A DNA stretch of 64,000 nucleotides from Streptomyces hoynatensis. GTDB lineage: Bacteria > Actinomycetota > Actinomycetes > Streptomycetales > Streptomycetaceae. The translations under genes were made by a program, and so were the position numbers. The stretch covers positions 718,020 to 782,019 of the forward strand of contig NZ_RBAL01000001.1 of NCBI RefSeq assembly GCF_003626535.1, given 5' to 3'. Numbering within the stretch: position 1 is the first letter of the stretch; each line of letters starts with the position of its first letter. Shown piece by piece: positions 1-7,982 of this stretch. Below the pieces are notes generated by a model. The model was given only the letters and a program-made list of their open reading frames with translations, was not told where the DNA came from and made no database searches.

Positions 1-123
1 GCCGCCGGGAGCCCCGGGGCGCCGGTGGAGGCAACCGGGGGAGCGCGCCGGGCGGCGGGCGCCGCGGCCTTCGAGGCGGAAGGGGCCGACTGCCGTGTCG
101 GCGACCGGGGTTACGGTCGTGGC

Positions 124-2364
124 ATGTCGTCAAGCACCGTCGTCGAGGGGGTCCTCGAACGCATCACCTACGCCAACGAGGAGACCGGCTACACGGTCGC
201 CAGGGTGGACACGGGCCGCGGCGGGGGCGAGCTGCTGACGGTGGTGGGCTCGCTGCTCGGCGCGCAGGTCGGCGAGTCGCTGCGGATGACCGGCCGCTGG
301 GGCTCGCACCCCAGCTACGGCCGCCAGTTCACCGTGGAGAACTACACGACCGTGCTGCCGGCGACCGTGCAGGGCATCAGGCGCTACCTGGGCTCCGGCC
401 TGATCAAGGGCATCGGCCCGGTGACGGCCGACCGCATCGTGGAGCACTTCGGGCTGGCGACCCTGGAGGTGATCGAGGAGGACCCGGGGCGGCTGATCGC
501 CGTGCCGGGGCTCGGCCCCAAGCGCACCGCGCGGATCGCCGCCGCCTGGGAGGAGCAGAAGGCGATCAAGGAGGTCATGGTCTTCCTGCAGAGCGTCGAG
601 GTCTCCACCTCCCTGGCCGTGCGCATCTACAAGAAGTACGGCGACGCCGCCATCTCCGTGGTGAAGAACCGGCCCTACCGGCTGGCGGCCGACGTGTGGG
701 GCATCGGCTTCCTGACCGCGGACCGCATCGCGCAGGCCGTGGGCATCCCGCGCGACAGCCCCGAACGGGTGAAGGCGGGGCTGGCCTACGCGCTCTCCCA
801 GGCGAGCGACCAGGGCCACTGCTACCTGCCGGAGGAGCGGCTGATCTCGGACGCGGTCAAGCTGCTCCAGGTGGACACCGGCCTGGTCATCGACTGCCTG
901 GGCGAGCTGGCGGCGCAGCCGGAGGAGGCGGGCGGCGTGGTCCGGGAGGCGGTGCCGGACCCGGAGCAGCCCGAGGGCAGGGTCACCGCGGTCTACCTGC
1001 TGCCCTTCCACCGCGCCGAGCTCTCCCTCGCCGGGCAGCTGCGGCGGCTGCTGCGGGGCCCGGAGGACCGGCTGGCGGCCTTCGGGTCCGTCGACTGGGC
1101 GGCGGCCCTGGCCTGGCTGGCCGCGCGGACCGGGGCGGCGCTCGCGCCCGAGCAGGAGCAGGCCGTGCGGCTCGCGCTGACCGAGCGGGTGGCGGTGCTC
1201 ACCGGCGGGCCCGGCTGCGGCAAGTCGTTCACGGTGCGGTCGGTGGTCGAGCTGGCCCGGGCCAAGCGGGCGCGGGTGCTGCTGGCCGCCCCCACCGGGC
1301 GGGCCGCCAAGCGGCTGGCCGAGCTGACCGGGGCGGAGGCCAAGACGGTGCACCGGCTGCTCGAACTGAAGCCGGGCGGGGACGCCGCCTTCGACCGCGA
1401 CCGGCCCCTGGAGGCGGACCTGGTGGTGGTGGACGAGGCGTCCATGCTGGACCTGCTGCTGGCCAACAAGCTGGTCAAGGCCGTGCCCCCGGGCGCGCAC
1501 CTGCTGCTGGTGGGCGACGTGGACCAGCTGCCCTCGGTGGGGGCCGGGGAGGTGCTGCGCGACCTGCTGTCCGCGGACAGCCCGGTGCCCGCCGTGCGGC
1601 TGACCCGCATCTTCCGGCAGGCGCAGCAGTCCGGGGTGGTGACCAACGCCCACCGGATCAACGCGGGGGTGCCGCCGCTGACCCAGGGCCTCGCGGACTT
1701 CTTCCTGTTCGTGGAGGACGACGCGGAGGAGGCGGGGAAGCTGGCCGTGGACGTGGCGGCCAGGCGGGTACCGGCCAGATTCGGCCTCGACCCGCGCCGG
1801 GACGTGCAGGTGCTCACCCCGATGCACCGCGGGCCGGCGGGCGCCGGCGTGCTGAACGGGCTGCTGCAGCAGTCGATCACCCCGGCCAGGCCGGGCCTGC
1901 CGGAGAAGCGGTTCGGCGGCCGGGTCTTCCGGGTGGGCGACAAGGTCACCCAGATCAGGAACAACTACGAGCGCGGCGCGAACGGCGTCTTCAACGGGAC
2001 CGTCGGCGTGGTGACGGGCCTGGACCTCGACGAGCAGCGGCTGACCGTGCGCACCGACGAGGACGAGGAGGTGGGCTACGACTTCGGCGAGCTGGACGAG
2101 CTGGCGCACGCCTACGCGGTGACGATCCACCGCTCCCAGGGCAGCGAGTACCCGTGCGTGGTCATTCCGGTCACCACGAGCGCCTGGATGATGCTCCAGC
2201 GAAACCTGCTGTACACGGCCGTCACCCGCGCCAAGCGGCTTGTGGTGCTCGTGGGTTCGCGGCGGGCGCTGGGCCAGGCGGTGCGCAGCGTGTCCGCCGG
2301 GCGCCGCCACACGGCCCTCGACGCGCGGCTGGCGGGGCTGATCCCCCGCCGGGATCGGCCGTAA
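124..2364 (+). CDS. recD2: RecD2-type ATP-dependent DNA helicase
   Basis: This is an SF1B 5'-3' DNA helicase of the RecD2 family, which works without RecBC in DNA repair and replication-fork processing. The N-terminus (EGVLERITYANEETGYTVARV) is the usual RecD2 OB-like region. A helix-hairpin-helix stretch (VPGLGPKRTARI) follows near residues 125-140. Walker A (GGPGCGKS) is near residue 362 and Walker B (VVVDEAS) near 434. The C-terminal helicase motif with IHRSQGSEYP is near 670. From ATG 124 the protein is 746 aa, the normal length for the family. I chose ATG 124 because the 33 codons upstream are Gly/Ala-rich and unlike homologues; the ribosome site is weak. The gene stands alone upstream of citrate synthase. 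Confidence 0.93.
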   Translation: MSSSTVVEGVLERITYANEETGYTVARVDTGRGGGELLTVVGSLLGAQVGESLRMTGRWGSHPSYGRQFTVENYTTVLPATVQGIRRYLGSGLIKGIGPVTADRIVEHFGLATLEVIEEDPGRLIAVPGLGPKRTARIAAAWEEQKAIKEVMVFLQSVEVSTSLAVRIYKKYGDAAISVVKNRPYRLAADVWGIGFLTADRIAQAVGIPRDSPERVKAGLAYALSQASDQGHCYLPEERLISDAVKLLQVDTGLVIDCLGELAAQPEEAGGVVREAVPDPEQPEGRVTAVYLLPFHRAELSLAGQLRRLLRGPEDRLAAFGSVDWAAALAWLAARTGAALAPEQEQAVRLALTERVAVLTGGPGCGKSFTVRSVVELARAKRARVLLAAPTGRAAKRLAELTGAEAKTVHRLLELKPGGDAAFDRDRPLEADLVVVDEASMLDLLLANKLVKAVPPGAHLLLVGDVDQLPSVGAGEVLRDLLSADSPVPAVRLTRIFRQAQQSGVVTNAHRINAGVPPLTQGLADFFLFVEDDAEEAGKLAVDVAARRVPARFGLDPRRDVQVLTPMHRGPAGAGVLNGLLQQSITPARPGLPEKRFGGRVFRVGDKVTQIRNNYERGANGVFNGTVGVVTGLDLDEQRLTVRTDEDEEVGYDFGELDELAHAYAVTIHRSQGSEYPCVVIPVTTSAWMMLQRNLLYTAVTRAKRLVVLVGSRRALGQAVRSVSAGRRHTALDARLAGLIPRRDRP

Positions 2365-2504
2365 AACATCCGATTTAGGCGGCACGCCGTGCCAGATTTT
2401 CGCCACTTGGCCGACCCCGAGTGCACATTCTGGCTCCAGATGGGGGACAGTGGAGTCAGTCAGGGCACCTCGAAGAAGAGGCACATACGTCGGTGAGGGA
2501 TGAC

Positions 2505-3821
2505 GTGAGCGAGAACCGCAACAGCGACAGTGCAGACACGGCAGTCGTAGTCAGGTACGGGGACGACGAGTACCGCTACCCGCTGGTGGAGAGCTCGGTG
2601 GGCGACCGCGGCTTCGACATCGGCAAGCTGCGGGCCCAAACCGGTCTGGTGACCCTGGACTCGGGCTTCGGGAACACCTCGTCGGTGAAATCGGAGATCA
2701 CCTATCTCGACGGCGAGAAAGGCATCCTTCGCTACCGGGGTTACCCGATCGAGCAGCTCGCCGAGCACGGCTCGTTCCTGGAGACGGCCTACCTGCTGAT
2801 CAACGGTGAACTTCCCACGGTCGACGAGCTGTCGGCCTTCCGGAACGAGATCACGCAGCACACGCTGCTCCACGAGGACGTCAAGCGCTTCTTCGAGGGC
2901 TTCCCGACGGACGCGCACCCGATGGCGATGCTGACCTCGGTCGTCAGCGCGCTGTCCACGTTCTACCAGGACAGCCACAACCCCTTCGACGAGCGCCAGC
3001 GCTACATCTCGACCATCCGGCTGCTCGCCAAGCTCCCGACCATCGCGGCCTACGCGTACAAGAAGGCCGTCGGCCACCCGGTGGTCTACCCGCGCAACGA
3101 CCTGGGGTACGTGGAGAACTTCCTGCGGATGACCTTCTCGGTCCCCGCCGAGGACTACCAGCCCGATCCGGTGGTCGCCAACGCCCTGGACAAGCTGCTG
3201 ATCCTGCACGCGGACCACGAGCAGAACTGTTCGACGTCCACCGTGCGCCTGGTCGGCTCCTCCCAGGCCAACCTGTTCGTCTCCATCTCCGCCGGCATCA
3301 ACGCCCTGTGGGGCCCGCTGCACGGCGGGGCGAACGCGGCCGTGCTGGAGATGCTCCAGCGCATCCAGGCCGAGGGCGGGGACGTCGACTCCTTCATCCG
3401 CCGGGTGAAGAACAAGGAGCAGGGCGTCCGGCTGATGGGCTTCGGCCACCGGGTGTACAAGAGCTTCGACCCGCGGGCCAAGATCATCAAGGCGGCGGCC
3501 CACGACGTGCTGTCGGCGCTCGGCAAGTCCGACGAGCTGCTCGACATCGCGCTGAAGCTGGAGGAGCACGCGCTGGGCGACGACTACTTCGTCTCGCGCA
3601 ACCTCTACCCGAACGTCGACTTCTACACCGGCCTCATCTACCGGGCGATGGGCTTCCCGACCAGCATGTTCACCGTGCTGTTCGCCCTCGGGCGGCTGCC
3701 GGGCTGGATCGCCCAGTGGCACGAGATGATCACCGACCCGACCACCAGGATCGGCCGCCCGCGGCAGATCTACACCGGCGTCGTGGAGCGTCCGTACGTG
3801 CCGGTGGAGCAGCGCGGATAA
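2505..3821 (+). CDS. gltA: Citrate synthase
   Basis: Citrate synthase condenses acetyl-CoA with oxaloacetate at the entry of the TCA cycle in the cytoplasm. Family marks are clear: GYPIEQLAE near the N-terminus, the catalytic His region HADHEQNCST, the second His in GPLHGGAN, and the third catalytic acidic residue in PNVDFYTG. The length from GTG 2505 is 438 aa, close to the ~430 aa of Streptomyces enzymes. A GTG at 2493 in the same frame has its own upstream GAAGAAGAGG and is a real alternative; 2505 fits better with homologues that begin MSD or MSEN. The gene is monocistronic and converges on copZ, with a strong hairpin between them. Confidence 0.96.
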   Translation: MSENRNSDSADTAVVVRYGDDEYRYPLVESSVGDRGFDIGKLRAQTGLVTLDSGFGNTSSVKSEITYLDGEKGILRYRGYPIEQLAEHGSFLETAYLLINGELPTVDELSAFRNEITQHTLLHEDVKRFFEGFPTDAHPMAMLTSVVSALSTFYQDSHNPFDERQRYISTIRLLAKLPTIAAYAYKKAVGHPVVYPRNDLGYVENFLRMTFSVPAEDYQPDPVVANALDKLLILHADHEQNCSTSTVRLVGSSQANLFVSISAGINALWGPLHGGANAAVLEMLQRIQAEGGDVDSFIRRVKNKEQGVRLMGFGHRVYKSFDPRAKIIKAAAHDVLSALGKSDELLDIALKLEEHALGDDYFVSRNLYPNVDFYTGLIYRAMGFPTSMFTVLFALGRLPGWIAQWHEMITDPTTRIGRPRQIYTGVVERPYVPVEQRG

Positions 3822-3965
3822 TGTGACGCAGGTCACATCATCTTGTGCGCAACCTTTGAACGAGTTGTGGGTCTAACCGGTCAGCGTTAGCGCGGATTCG
3901 GCTGGACCCACGCTGACGGCCGTTCCGCCGGGGTCCCGTGGGGGGACGCTCTGAGCGAACGGCAG

Positions 3966-4017
3966 GAAGCGCCCCGCGCCACGGGCCCTGTGGGGGGACC
4001 CGTCGCCGGGGCGCTTC
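3966..4017 (+). terminator. Hairpin terminator after gltA
   Basis: Arms GAAGCGCCCCG (3966-3976) and CGGGGCGCTTC (4007-4017) pair perfectly over 11 bp, and an inner ACGGG/CCCGT pair extends the stem. There is no U-tract, as is usual for Streptomyces terminators. It lies 145 bp after the gltA stop codon and may also stop reading from copZ. Confidence 0.6.
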
Positions 4018-4048
4018 TCCCTTTCCCGGGCCTTCCCGTGGGTTCCCG

Positions 4049-4120
4049 GGGATTCCCCGAATCCTCGGGGAATCCCGGACGTCTCAGGGTTCCCCGCATC
4101 CCGTCCCGGGGATTCCCCGA
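4049..4120. repeat. Repeated 12-mer GGGATTCCCCGA, direct and inverted
   Basis: GGGATTCCCCGA occurs at 4049-4060 and again at 4109-4120, and its exact inverse complement lies at 4065-4076. The first and inverted copies form a perfect 12-bp stem with a 4-nt loop (ATCC). Related fragments with GGGTTCCCCG lie between them. This array fills most of the 359-bp gap between the convergent gltA and copZ genes. I see no gene in that gap. Confidence 0.7.
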
Positions 4121-4180
4121 TTCCCCTGCCCGGCTTCCGGCCTTCGCGGGGGTTTCTCCCCCGCGCGGGGCGCGTCCGGC

Positions 4181-4402
4181 TCAGACGCGGCCGACCAGCT
4201 CGTATCCCGCCTCGTCCACGGCGCCGCGGACGGCCTCGTCGTCGAGCGGGCCCTCGGAGGTGACGGTCACCAGGCCGGTGGCCGCCGCGGCCGTCACCCC
4301 GGTGACGCCGGGCAGCGCGGAGACCTCCTCCTTCACGCTCCCCTCGCAGTGTCCGCAGGTCATGCCGGAGACCCGGTAGGTCACGGTGCTCGTGGTGCTC
4401 AT
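4181..4402 (-). CDS. copZ: Heavy-metal-associated copper chaperone (CopZ-like)
   Basis: This 73-aa protein is a single HMA domain that would bind Cu(I) and hand it to a copper-exporting ATPase. The metal site is GMTCGHC at residues 13-19 and the fold pattern (beta-alpha-beta, ending GYELVGRV) is typical. The start at 4402 is supported by GAGG 7 nt upstream. No copA gene lies beside it, unlike the usual copZ-copA pair. A CsoR-type palindrome sits about 190 bp upstream with a -10-like TATGAT pointing toward the gene. The sequence therefore suggests copper-inducible expression from a roughly 180-nt leader, and the CopA partner must be encoded outside this window. Confidence 0.93.
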   Translation of the reverse strand: MSTTSTVTYRVSGMTCGHCEGSVKEEVSALPGVTGVTAAAATGLVTVTSEGPLDDEAVRGAVDEAGYELVGRV

Positions 4403-4589
4403 GGGGCTGCCTCGCTTCTGTGTGGCTGCTGCTTCCGTTCCCCCCGCCCGGCCGGTGGGCGCCGGCCGCGCCGGGGGAGTCGTTCCGGCGCGTCGCGGGG
4501 TCCGCTTCCGGCCACCGGCGTTGCGCAGGCTTCCCGCACGCCTGTGTGGATTTCCCGGGTGTCCCTTCACGCGCCCTGCGACTGGCCGA

Positions 4590-4612
4590 ATCATATACCC
4601 CTTGGGGGTATA
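4590..4612 (-). promoter_or_regulatory. CsoR-type copper operator upstream of copZ
   Basis: TATACCCC-TTG-GGGGTATA (4594-4612) is a perfect 8-bp inverted repeat of the form bound by the copper-sensing repressor CsoR in actinobacteria (pseudo-palindromes of TACCCC/GGGGTA). On the minus strand it abuts a TATGAT -10-like hexamer (4590-4595), so repressor binding would cover the promoter reading toward copZ. A very similar site lies at 57257-57273. Confidence 0.75.
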
Positions 4613-4686
4613 ACGCGACCGCCCTAGGGGAGACCACCACATCCCCCGGGTATTCCTCGAAACGTGTTCCCCGTCCCGCGCCTGGC

Positions 4687-4706
4687 GTGTCAGCTTTTGC
4701 TGACAC
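4687..4706. promoter_or_regulatory. Perfect palindrome upstream of dedA
   Basis: GTGTCAGC-TTTT-GCTGACAC is an exact 8-bp inverted repeat with a 4-nt spacer, 44 bp upstream of the DedA start. It could be an operator or an RNA hairpin in the leader. The rest of the 347-bp gap from copZ to dedA holds the copper operator and a small GGCTC/GAGCC hairpin, and no gene that I can support. Confidence 0.45.
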
Positions 4707-4749
4707 ACACCAGGCTCGGGAGAGCCGTGGAGAGGATGGGACACCAGGA

Positions 4750-5397
4750 ATGGACGGCGCACTGTGGATGTACGCCCTGCTCGCCCTCACCACCGCCCCT
4801 CCGCTCGTGCCCAACGCCGCCCTGATCGCCTCCGCCGGCGCCCTCGCCCAGGAGGGAAAGCTGAGCCTGCCGCTGGTCCTGCTCGTGGTCGCCGGCAGCG
4901 CCCTGGCCGGTGACGCCCTCGTCCACGGCGCGGGCCGCCTGGCCGGGCCCCGCGCGCTGCGCCGGCTGAACCGCAGGCCCAGGCGCCGGGCCGCACTGGC
5001 CTGGATGGCCGCCAGGATGCACTCCCACGGCCTGCCCTTCGTCATCGGCATCCGCTTCCTGCCGAGCGGGCGCCTGGTGGGCGGCCTCGCCGCCGCCGTC
5101 GTCGGCTACCCCGCCAGGCGCTACCTGCTCGGGGCCGCGATCGCCGAGGCCGTCTGGGCCTCCTACAGCGTCGCCCTCGGCTACTGGGGCGGCTCGGCCC
5201 TGCACGGCACCTGGCCCTCGCTCGCCCTCGGCACCGCGGTCTCCGCCGTCGTCGCCTGCGTCGCCCAGCTCCTCACCCGCCTCGGCCGCCCCGCCTCGGG
5301 GCCCACCAGGACCGTGGCCAGGGGACCGGCCGCCGCCGGGGCCCTCAGGTCCGGCGCCCGCGACGCCGTCCCGGCCGGTTCGCCACCCACCGCCTGA
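4750..5397 (+). CDS. DedA-family membrane protein
   Basis: DedA (SNARE-associated, VTT-type) proteins are integral membrane proteins linked to lipid-carrier flipping and membrane homeostasis. This one is 215 aa, with a first hydrophobic segment after the N-terminus, a GDALVHGAGRLAG stretch, the family signature region FVIGIRFLPSGRLVGGLAAAVVG (residues ~98-120) and two further hydrophobic segments before a hydrophilic tail. The Arg in the FLPSGR motif fits the conserved DedA F/Y-x-R-x-x-P-x-x-R region only loosely. ATG 4750 is chosen because upstream codons lack membrane-protein character, though the Shine-Dalgarno sequence is poor. The 3' end overlaps the opposing HTH gene by 53 bp. Confidence 0.8.
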   Translation: MDGALWMYALLALTTAPPLVPNAALIASAGALAQEGKLSLPLVLLVVAGSALAGDALVHGAGRLAGPRALRRLNRRPRRRAALAWMAARMHSHGLPFVIGIRFLPSGRLVGGLAAAVVGYPARRYLLGAAIAEAVWASYSVALGYWGGSALHGTWPSLALGTAVSAVVACVAQLLTRLGRPASGPTRTVARGPAAAGALRSGARDAVPAGSPPTA

Positions 5398-5584
5398 CCG
5401 TCTCCTGACGCCAGTACGGCCGCCCGTCGCGCACGGCGTCGGGCGGCGGCAGATGCCCCAGCTTGCGATACGAGCGCACGGTGGCGGGCTGCACCCCGAT
5501 GTGCGCGGCGATCTCCTTGTAGGACCACAGCTCCCCCGGCTCCCACGGCTCCTCGCGCGGGTCCCGGCGCACGTCCTCGCTCAT
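5345..5584 (-). CDS. Small MerR/AlpA-like helix-turn-helix protein
   Basis: This is a 79-aa DNA-binding protein with one winged-helix motif: WSYKEIAAHIGVQPATVRSYRKLGHLPPPD, followed by the wing residues GRPYWRQETVRRWVANRPGRR. The pattern matches the MerR N-terminal or excisionase-like HTH, with no effector domain. The start is supported by GGAGG about 10 nt upstream. It overlaps the 3' end of dedA on the opposite strand. A dyad of GCTGAC/GTCAGC half-sites lies about 45 bp upstream of its start and could be its own operator. Its targets cannot be told from the sequence. Confidence 0.72.
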   Translation of the reverse strand: MSEDVRRDPREEPWEPGELWSYKEIAAHIGVQPATVRSYRKLGHLPPPDAVRDGRPYWRQETVRRWVANRPGRRRGRRT

Positions 5585-5629
5585 CTCCTCGCACCTCCTC
5601 CGGCCGCCGCACGAGCGGCCTCGCTCCCG

Positions 5630-5646
5630 GCTGACACCCCGTCAGC
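5630..5646. promoter_or_regulatory. Dyad GCTGAC-N5-GTCAGC upstream of the HTH gene
   Basis: GCTGAC (5630-5635) and GTCAGC (5641-5646) form a perfect inverted repeat 46 bp upstream of the small HTH gene. The same hexamer, in the opposite arrangement, makes up the palindrome at 4687-4706. The remaining gap to the next gene has a 10-bp hairpin, GGCGGGCCAC/GTGGCCCGCC (5712-5721, 5737-5746), and no gene. Confidence 0.4.
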
Positions 5647-5908
5647 GCGCTGTTCCCCGACCACAACGACGCCACCGGGCGCGGGGCCCACGCTGTCGCC
5701 CACCTGTGACGGGCGGGCCACAGGGCGGTGACGCTCGTGGCCCGCCGCGGAAGAACCTGACGGCTTATCGGGTCTTCCGGTGTTCAGCCGGCCCCAAATC
5801 CGGGGAGAGCGAGATCAATTGACAGCCGGGCCCGCCGCGGGTTTGCTTCCGTCCCCAGCGGCCCAAGCCGCCATCAGGGAAGTCTCACAGCGAAGTGAGG
5901 TACGGACG

Positions 5909-6913
5909 ATGAATCGGACCAGCCGCTCCGCGCTCGTCGCGGCCTGCGCCGCGAGCCTGCTGCTCGCCGGCTGTTCCAGCGACTCCGGGGGCAAAGAGGC
6001 CCAGGAGGACCGGGACAACCAGAACGCCGGGGCCTCAGTGGCCGACACCCCCAGGCTGAAGGTCGCGCTGATCACCCACGGGGCGTCGAGCGACACGTTC
6101 TGGGACACCGTCCGCGAGGGAGCGGAGGCGGCGGCGCAGAAGGACAACGTCGACCTCGTCTACTCCAGCGACCCCAGCGCCGCCAACCAGGCGGCCCTCA
6201 TCCAGAACGCCATCGACCAGGACGTGGACGGCATCGCCCTCACCATGCCCGACCCCGACGCGCTCGCGGACGCCATAGCCGATGCCGAGGACGCCGGGAT
6301 CCCCGTCGTCGGCCTCAACTCGGGGCTGCCCGCCTGGCAGGACCTGGGCCTGCTCTCCTACTTCGGCCAGGACGAGGGCGTCGCGGGGCGGGCGTTCGGC
6401 GAACGGCTCAACGAGGTCGGCGCGCACCACAGCATCTGCGTCATCCACGAGCAGGGCAACATCTCCCAGGAACAGCGCTGCGGCGGCGTGGACGACACCT
6501 TCGAGGGGGAGAACGAGATCCTCTACGTGGACGGCGAGGACATGCCCTCGGTCCGCTCCACCATCGAGGCCAAGCTCCGCCAGGACGACTCGATCGACTA
6601 CATCGTCGCGCTGGGCGCCCCCTTCGCGCTGGCCGCCGTGGGCTCGGTCGAGGACGCGAGCAGCGAGGCCGGCATCGCCACCTTCGACCTCAACTCCGAA
6701 CTGGTGCAGGCCATCCAGGACGGCGACATCCAGTTCGCCGTGGACCAGCAGCCCTACCTTCAGGGCTACCTGGCCGTGGACGCCCTGTGGCTCTACCAGA
6801 CCAACGGCAACGTCAGCGGCGGCGGCCAGGAACCGGTGCTGACCGGCCCCGCCTTCGTGGACCAGGACAACATCGACACCATCGCCGGCTTCGCCGCGAA
6901 CGGGACCCGATGA
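5909..6913 (+). CDS. Sugar ABC transporter substrate-binding lipoprotein
   Basis: This 334-aa lipoprotein would capture a simple sugar or polyol outside the membrane and deliver it to the permease encoded next. The signal peptide ends in a lipobox LLLAGC, with the lipidated Cys at residue 22. The mature part has the type I periplasmic-binding-protein fold: KVALITHGASSDTFW, NAIDQDVDGIALTMPDP and GIPVVGLNSG. These place it with ribose-, xylose- or inositol-type binding proteins; the ligand cannot be read. ATG 5909 has GTGAGG 8 nt upstream. Its stop overlaps the permease start (ATGA), so it begins a tightly coupled three-gene operon. Confidence 0.9.
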   Translation: MNRTSRSALVAACAASLLLAGCSSDSGGKEAQEDRDNQNAGASVADTPRLKVALITHGASSDTFWDTVREGAEAAAQKDNVDLVYSSDPSAANQAALIQNAIDQDVDGIALTMPDPDALADAIADAEDAGIPVVGLNSGLPAWQDLGLLSYFGQDEGVAGRAFGERLNEVGAHHSICVIHEQGNISQEQRCGGVDDTFEGENEILYVDGEDMPSVRSTIEAKLRQDDSIDYIVALGAPFALAAVGSVEDASSEAGIATFDLNSELVQAIQDGDIQFAVDQQPYLQGYLAVDALWLYQTNGNVSGGGQEPVLTGPAFVDQDNIDTIAGFAANGTR

Positions 6914-7977
6914 GCGGCGCGCAGGGACAGGCCGCACCGCCCGCCGCCCCCGCCGCTCCCCCCGCGGGAGCCGGCGCGCCCCGGCGGCGCACGGCCCGCC
7001 GTCTGCTCGGGCGGCCCGAGATGGGTGCCCTGGTGGGCGCGCTCGCCGTCTACCTGCTCTTCTACGCCGTCGCGCCCACCTTCCGGCACGTGGACTCGCT
7101 GTCCACCGTGCTCTACCAGTCCTCGACGCTCGGCATCATGGGCGTCGCGGTGGCGCTGCTGATGATCGGCGGCGAGTTCGACCTCTCGGCCGGGGTCGCG
7201 GTGACCACCTCCGCCCTGACGGCCAGCATGTTCGCCTTCCAGCTGACCCTGAACGTCTGGGCGGGGGTCTGCGTCGCCCTGCTGCTCTCGGTGGCGATCG
7301 GTGCCCTCAACGGCTTCCTGCTGGTGCGCACCAAGCTGCCCAGCTTCCTCATCACGCTGGCCACCTTCCTGATGCTCCAGGGCCTCAACCTGGCCGTCAC
7401 CAAGGCGATCACGGGCGAGGTCGCCACCGACTCGATCCGCGACATGGACGGCTTCGACCAGGCGAAGAAGGTGTTCGCGGCCACCCTCACCATCGGCGGC
7501 ACGCACCTGCGGGTCACCGTGCTGTGGTGGCTGGGCTTCGCCTGCCTCGCCACCTGGGTGCTGCTGCGCACCAGGTACGGCAACTGGGTCTTCGCCGTGG
7601 GGGGCAACGCCGAGAGCGCCAGGGCCGTCGGCGTCCCGGTGGCCTTCGTCAAGGTCAGCCTCTTCATGACGGTCGGCTTCGCGGCCTGGTTCACCGGCAT
7701 GCACCAGCTGTTCGCCTTCAACACGGTGCAGTCGGGCGGCGGCGTGGGCAACGAGCTGCGCTACATCGCCGCCGCGGTCATCGGCGGCTGCCTGCTGACC
7801 GGCGGCTACGGCTCGGTCTTCGGGCCGGTCGTCGGCGCGTTCCTGTTCGGCATGGCCTCCCAGGGCATCGTCTACGCCGACTGGGACCCGGACTGGTTCA
7901 TGTTCTTCCTCGGGGCGATGCTCCTGCTCGCCGTGCTGCTGAATCTGTGGGTGCGCCGGCAGGCGACCAGGAGGTGA
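6910..7977 (+). CDS. Sugar ABC transporter permease
   Basis: This is the membrane subunit of the importer, in the BPD_transp_2 (RbsC/XylH-like) family, 355 aa. After an Ala/Pro-rich cytoplasmic N-terminus it has about ten hydrophobic segments. Family hallmarks are GGEFDLSAGVAV near residue 93, the NGFLLVRTKLPSFLITLATFLML stretch, FAVGGNAESARAVGVPV near 235, and the C-terminal GGCLLTGGYGSVFGPVVGAFLFG. Translation is coupled to the binding-protein gene through an ATGA overlap. Confidence 0.92.
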   Translation: MSGAQGQAAPPAAPAAPPAGAGAPRRRTARRLLGRPEMGALVGALAVYLLFYAVAPTFRHVDSLSTVLYQSSTLGIMGVAVALLMIGGEFDLSAGVAVTTSALTASMFAFQLTLNVWAGVCVALLLSVAIGALNGFLLVRTKLPSFLITLATFLMLQGLNLAVTKAITGEVATDSIRDMDGFDQAKKVFAATLTIGGTHLRVTVLWWLGFACLATWVLLRTRYGNWVFAVGGNAESARAVGVPVAFVKVSLFMTVGFAAWFTGMHQLFAFNTVQSGGGVGNELRYIAAAVIGGCLLTGGYGSVFGPVVGAFLFGMASQGIVYADWDPDWFMFFLGAMLLLAVLLNLWVRRQATRR

Positions 7978-7982
7978 CCCAG

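Noticed and set aside
4181..4762. Long N-terminal extension of copZ (193 aa)
   Set aside because: It would run through the CsoR-type operator and promoter. The 73-aa HMA domain starting at 4402 has a good ribosome site and normal length.
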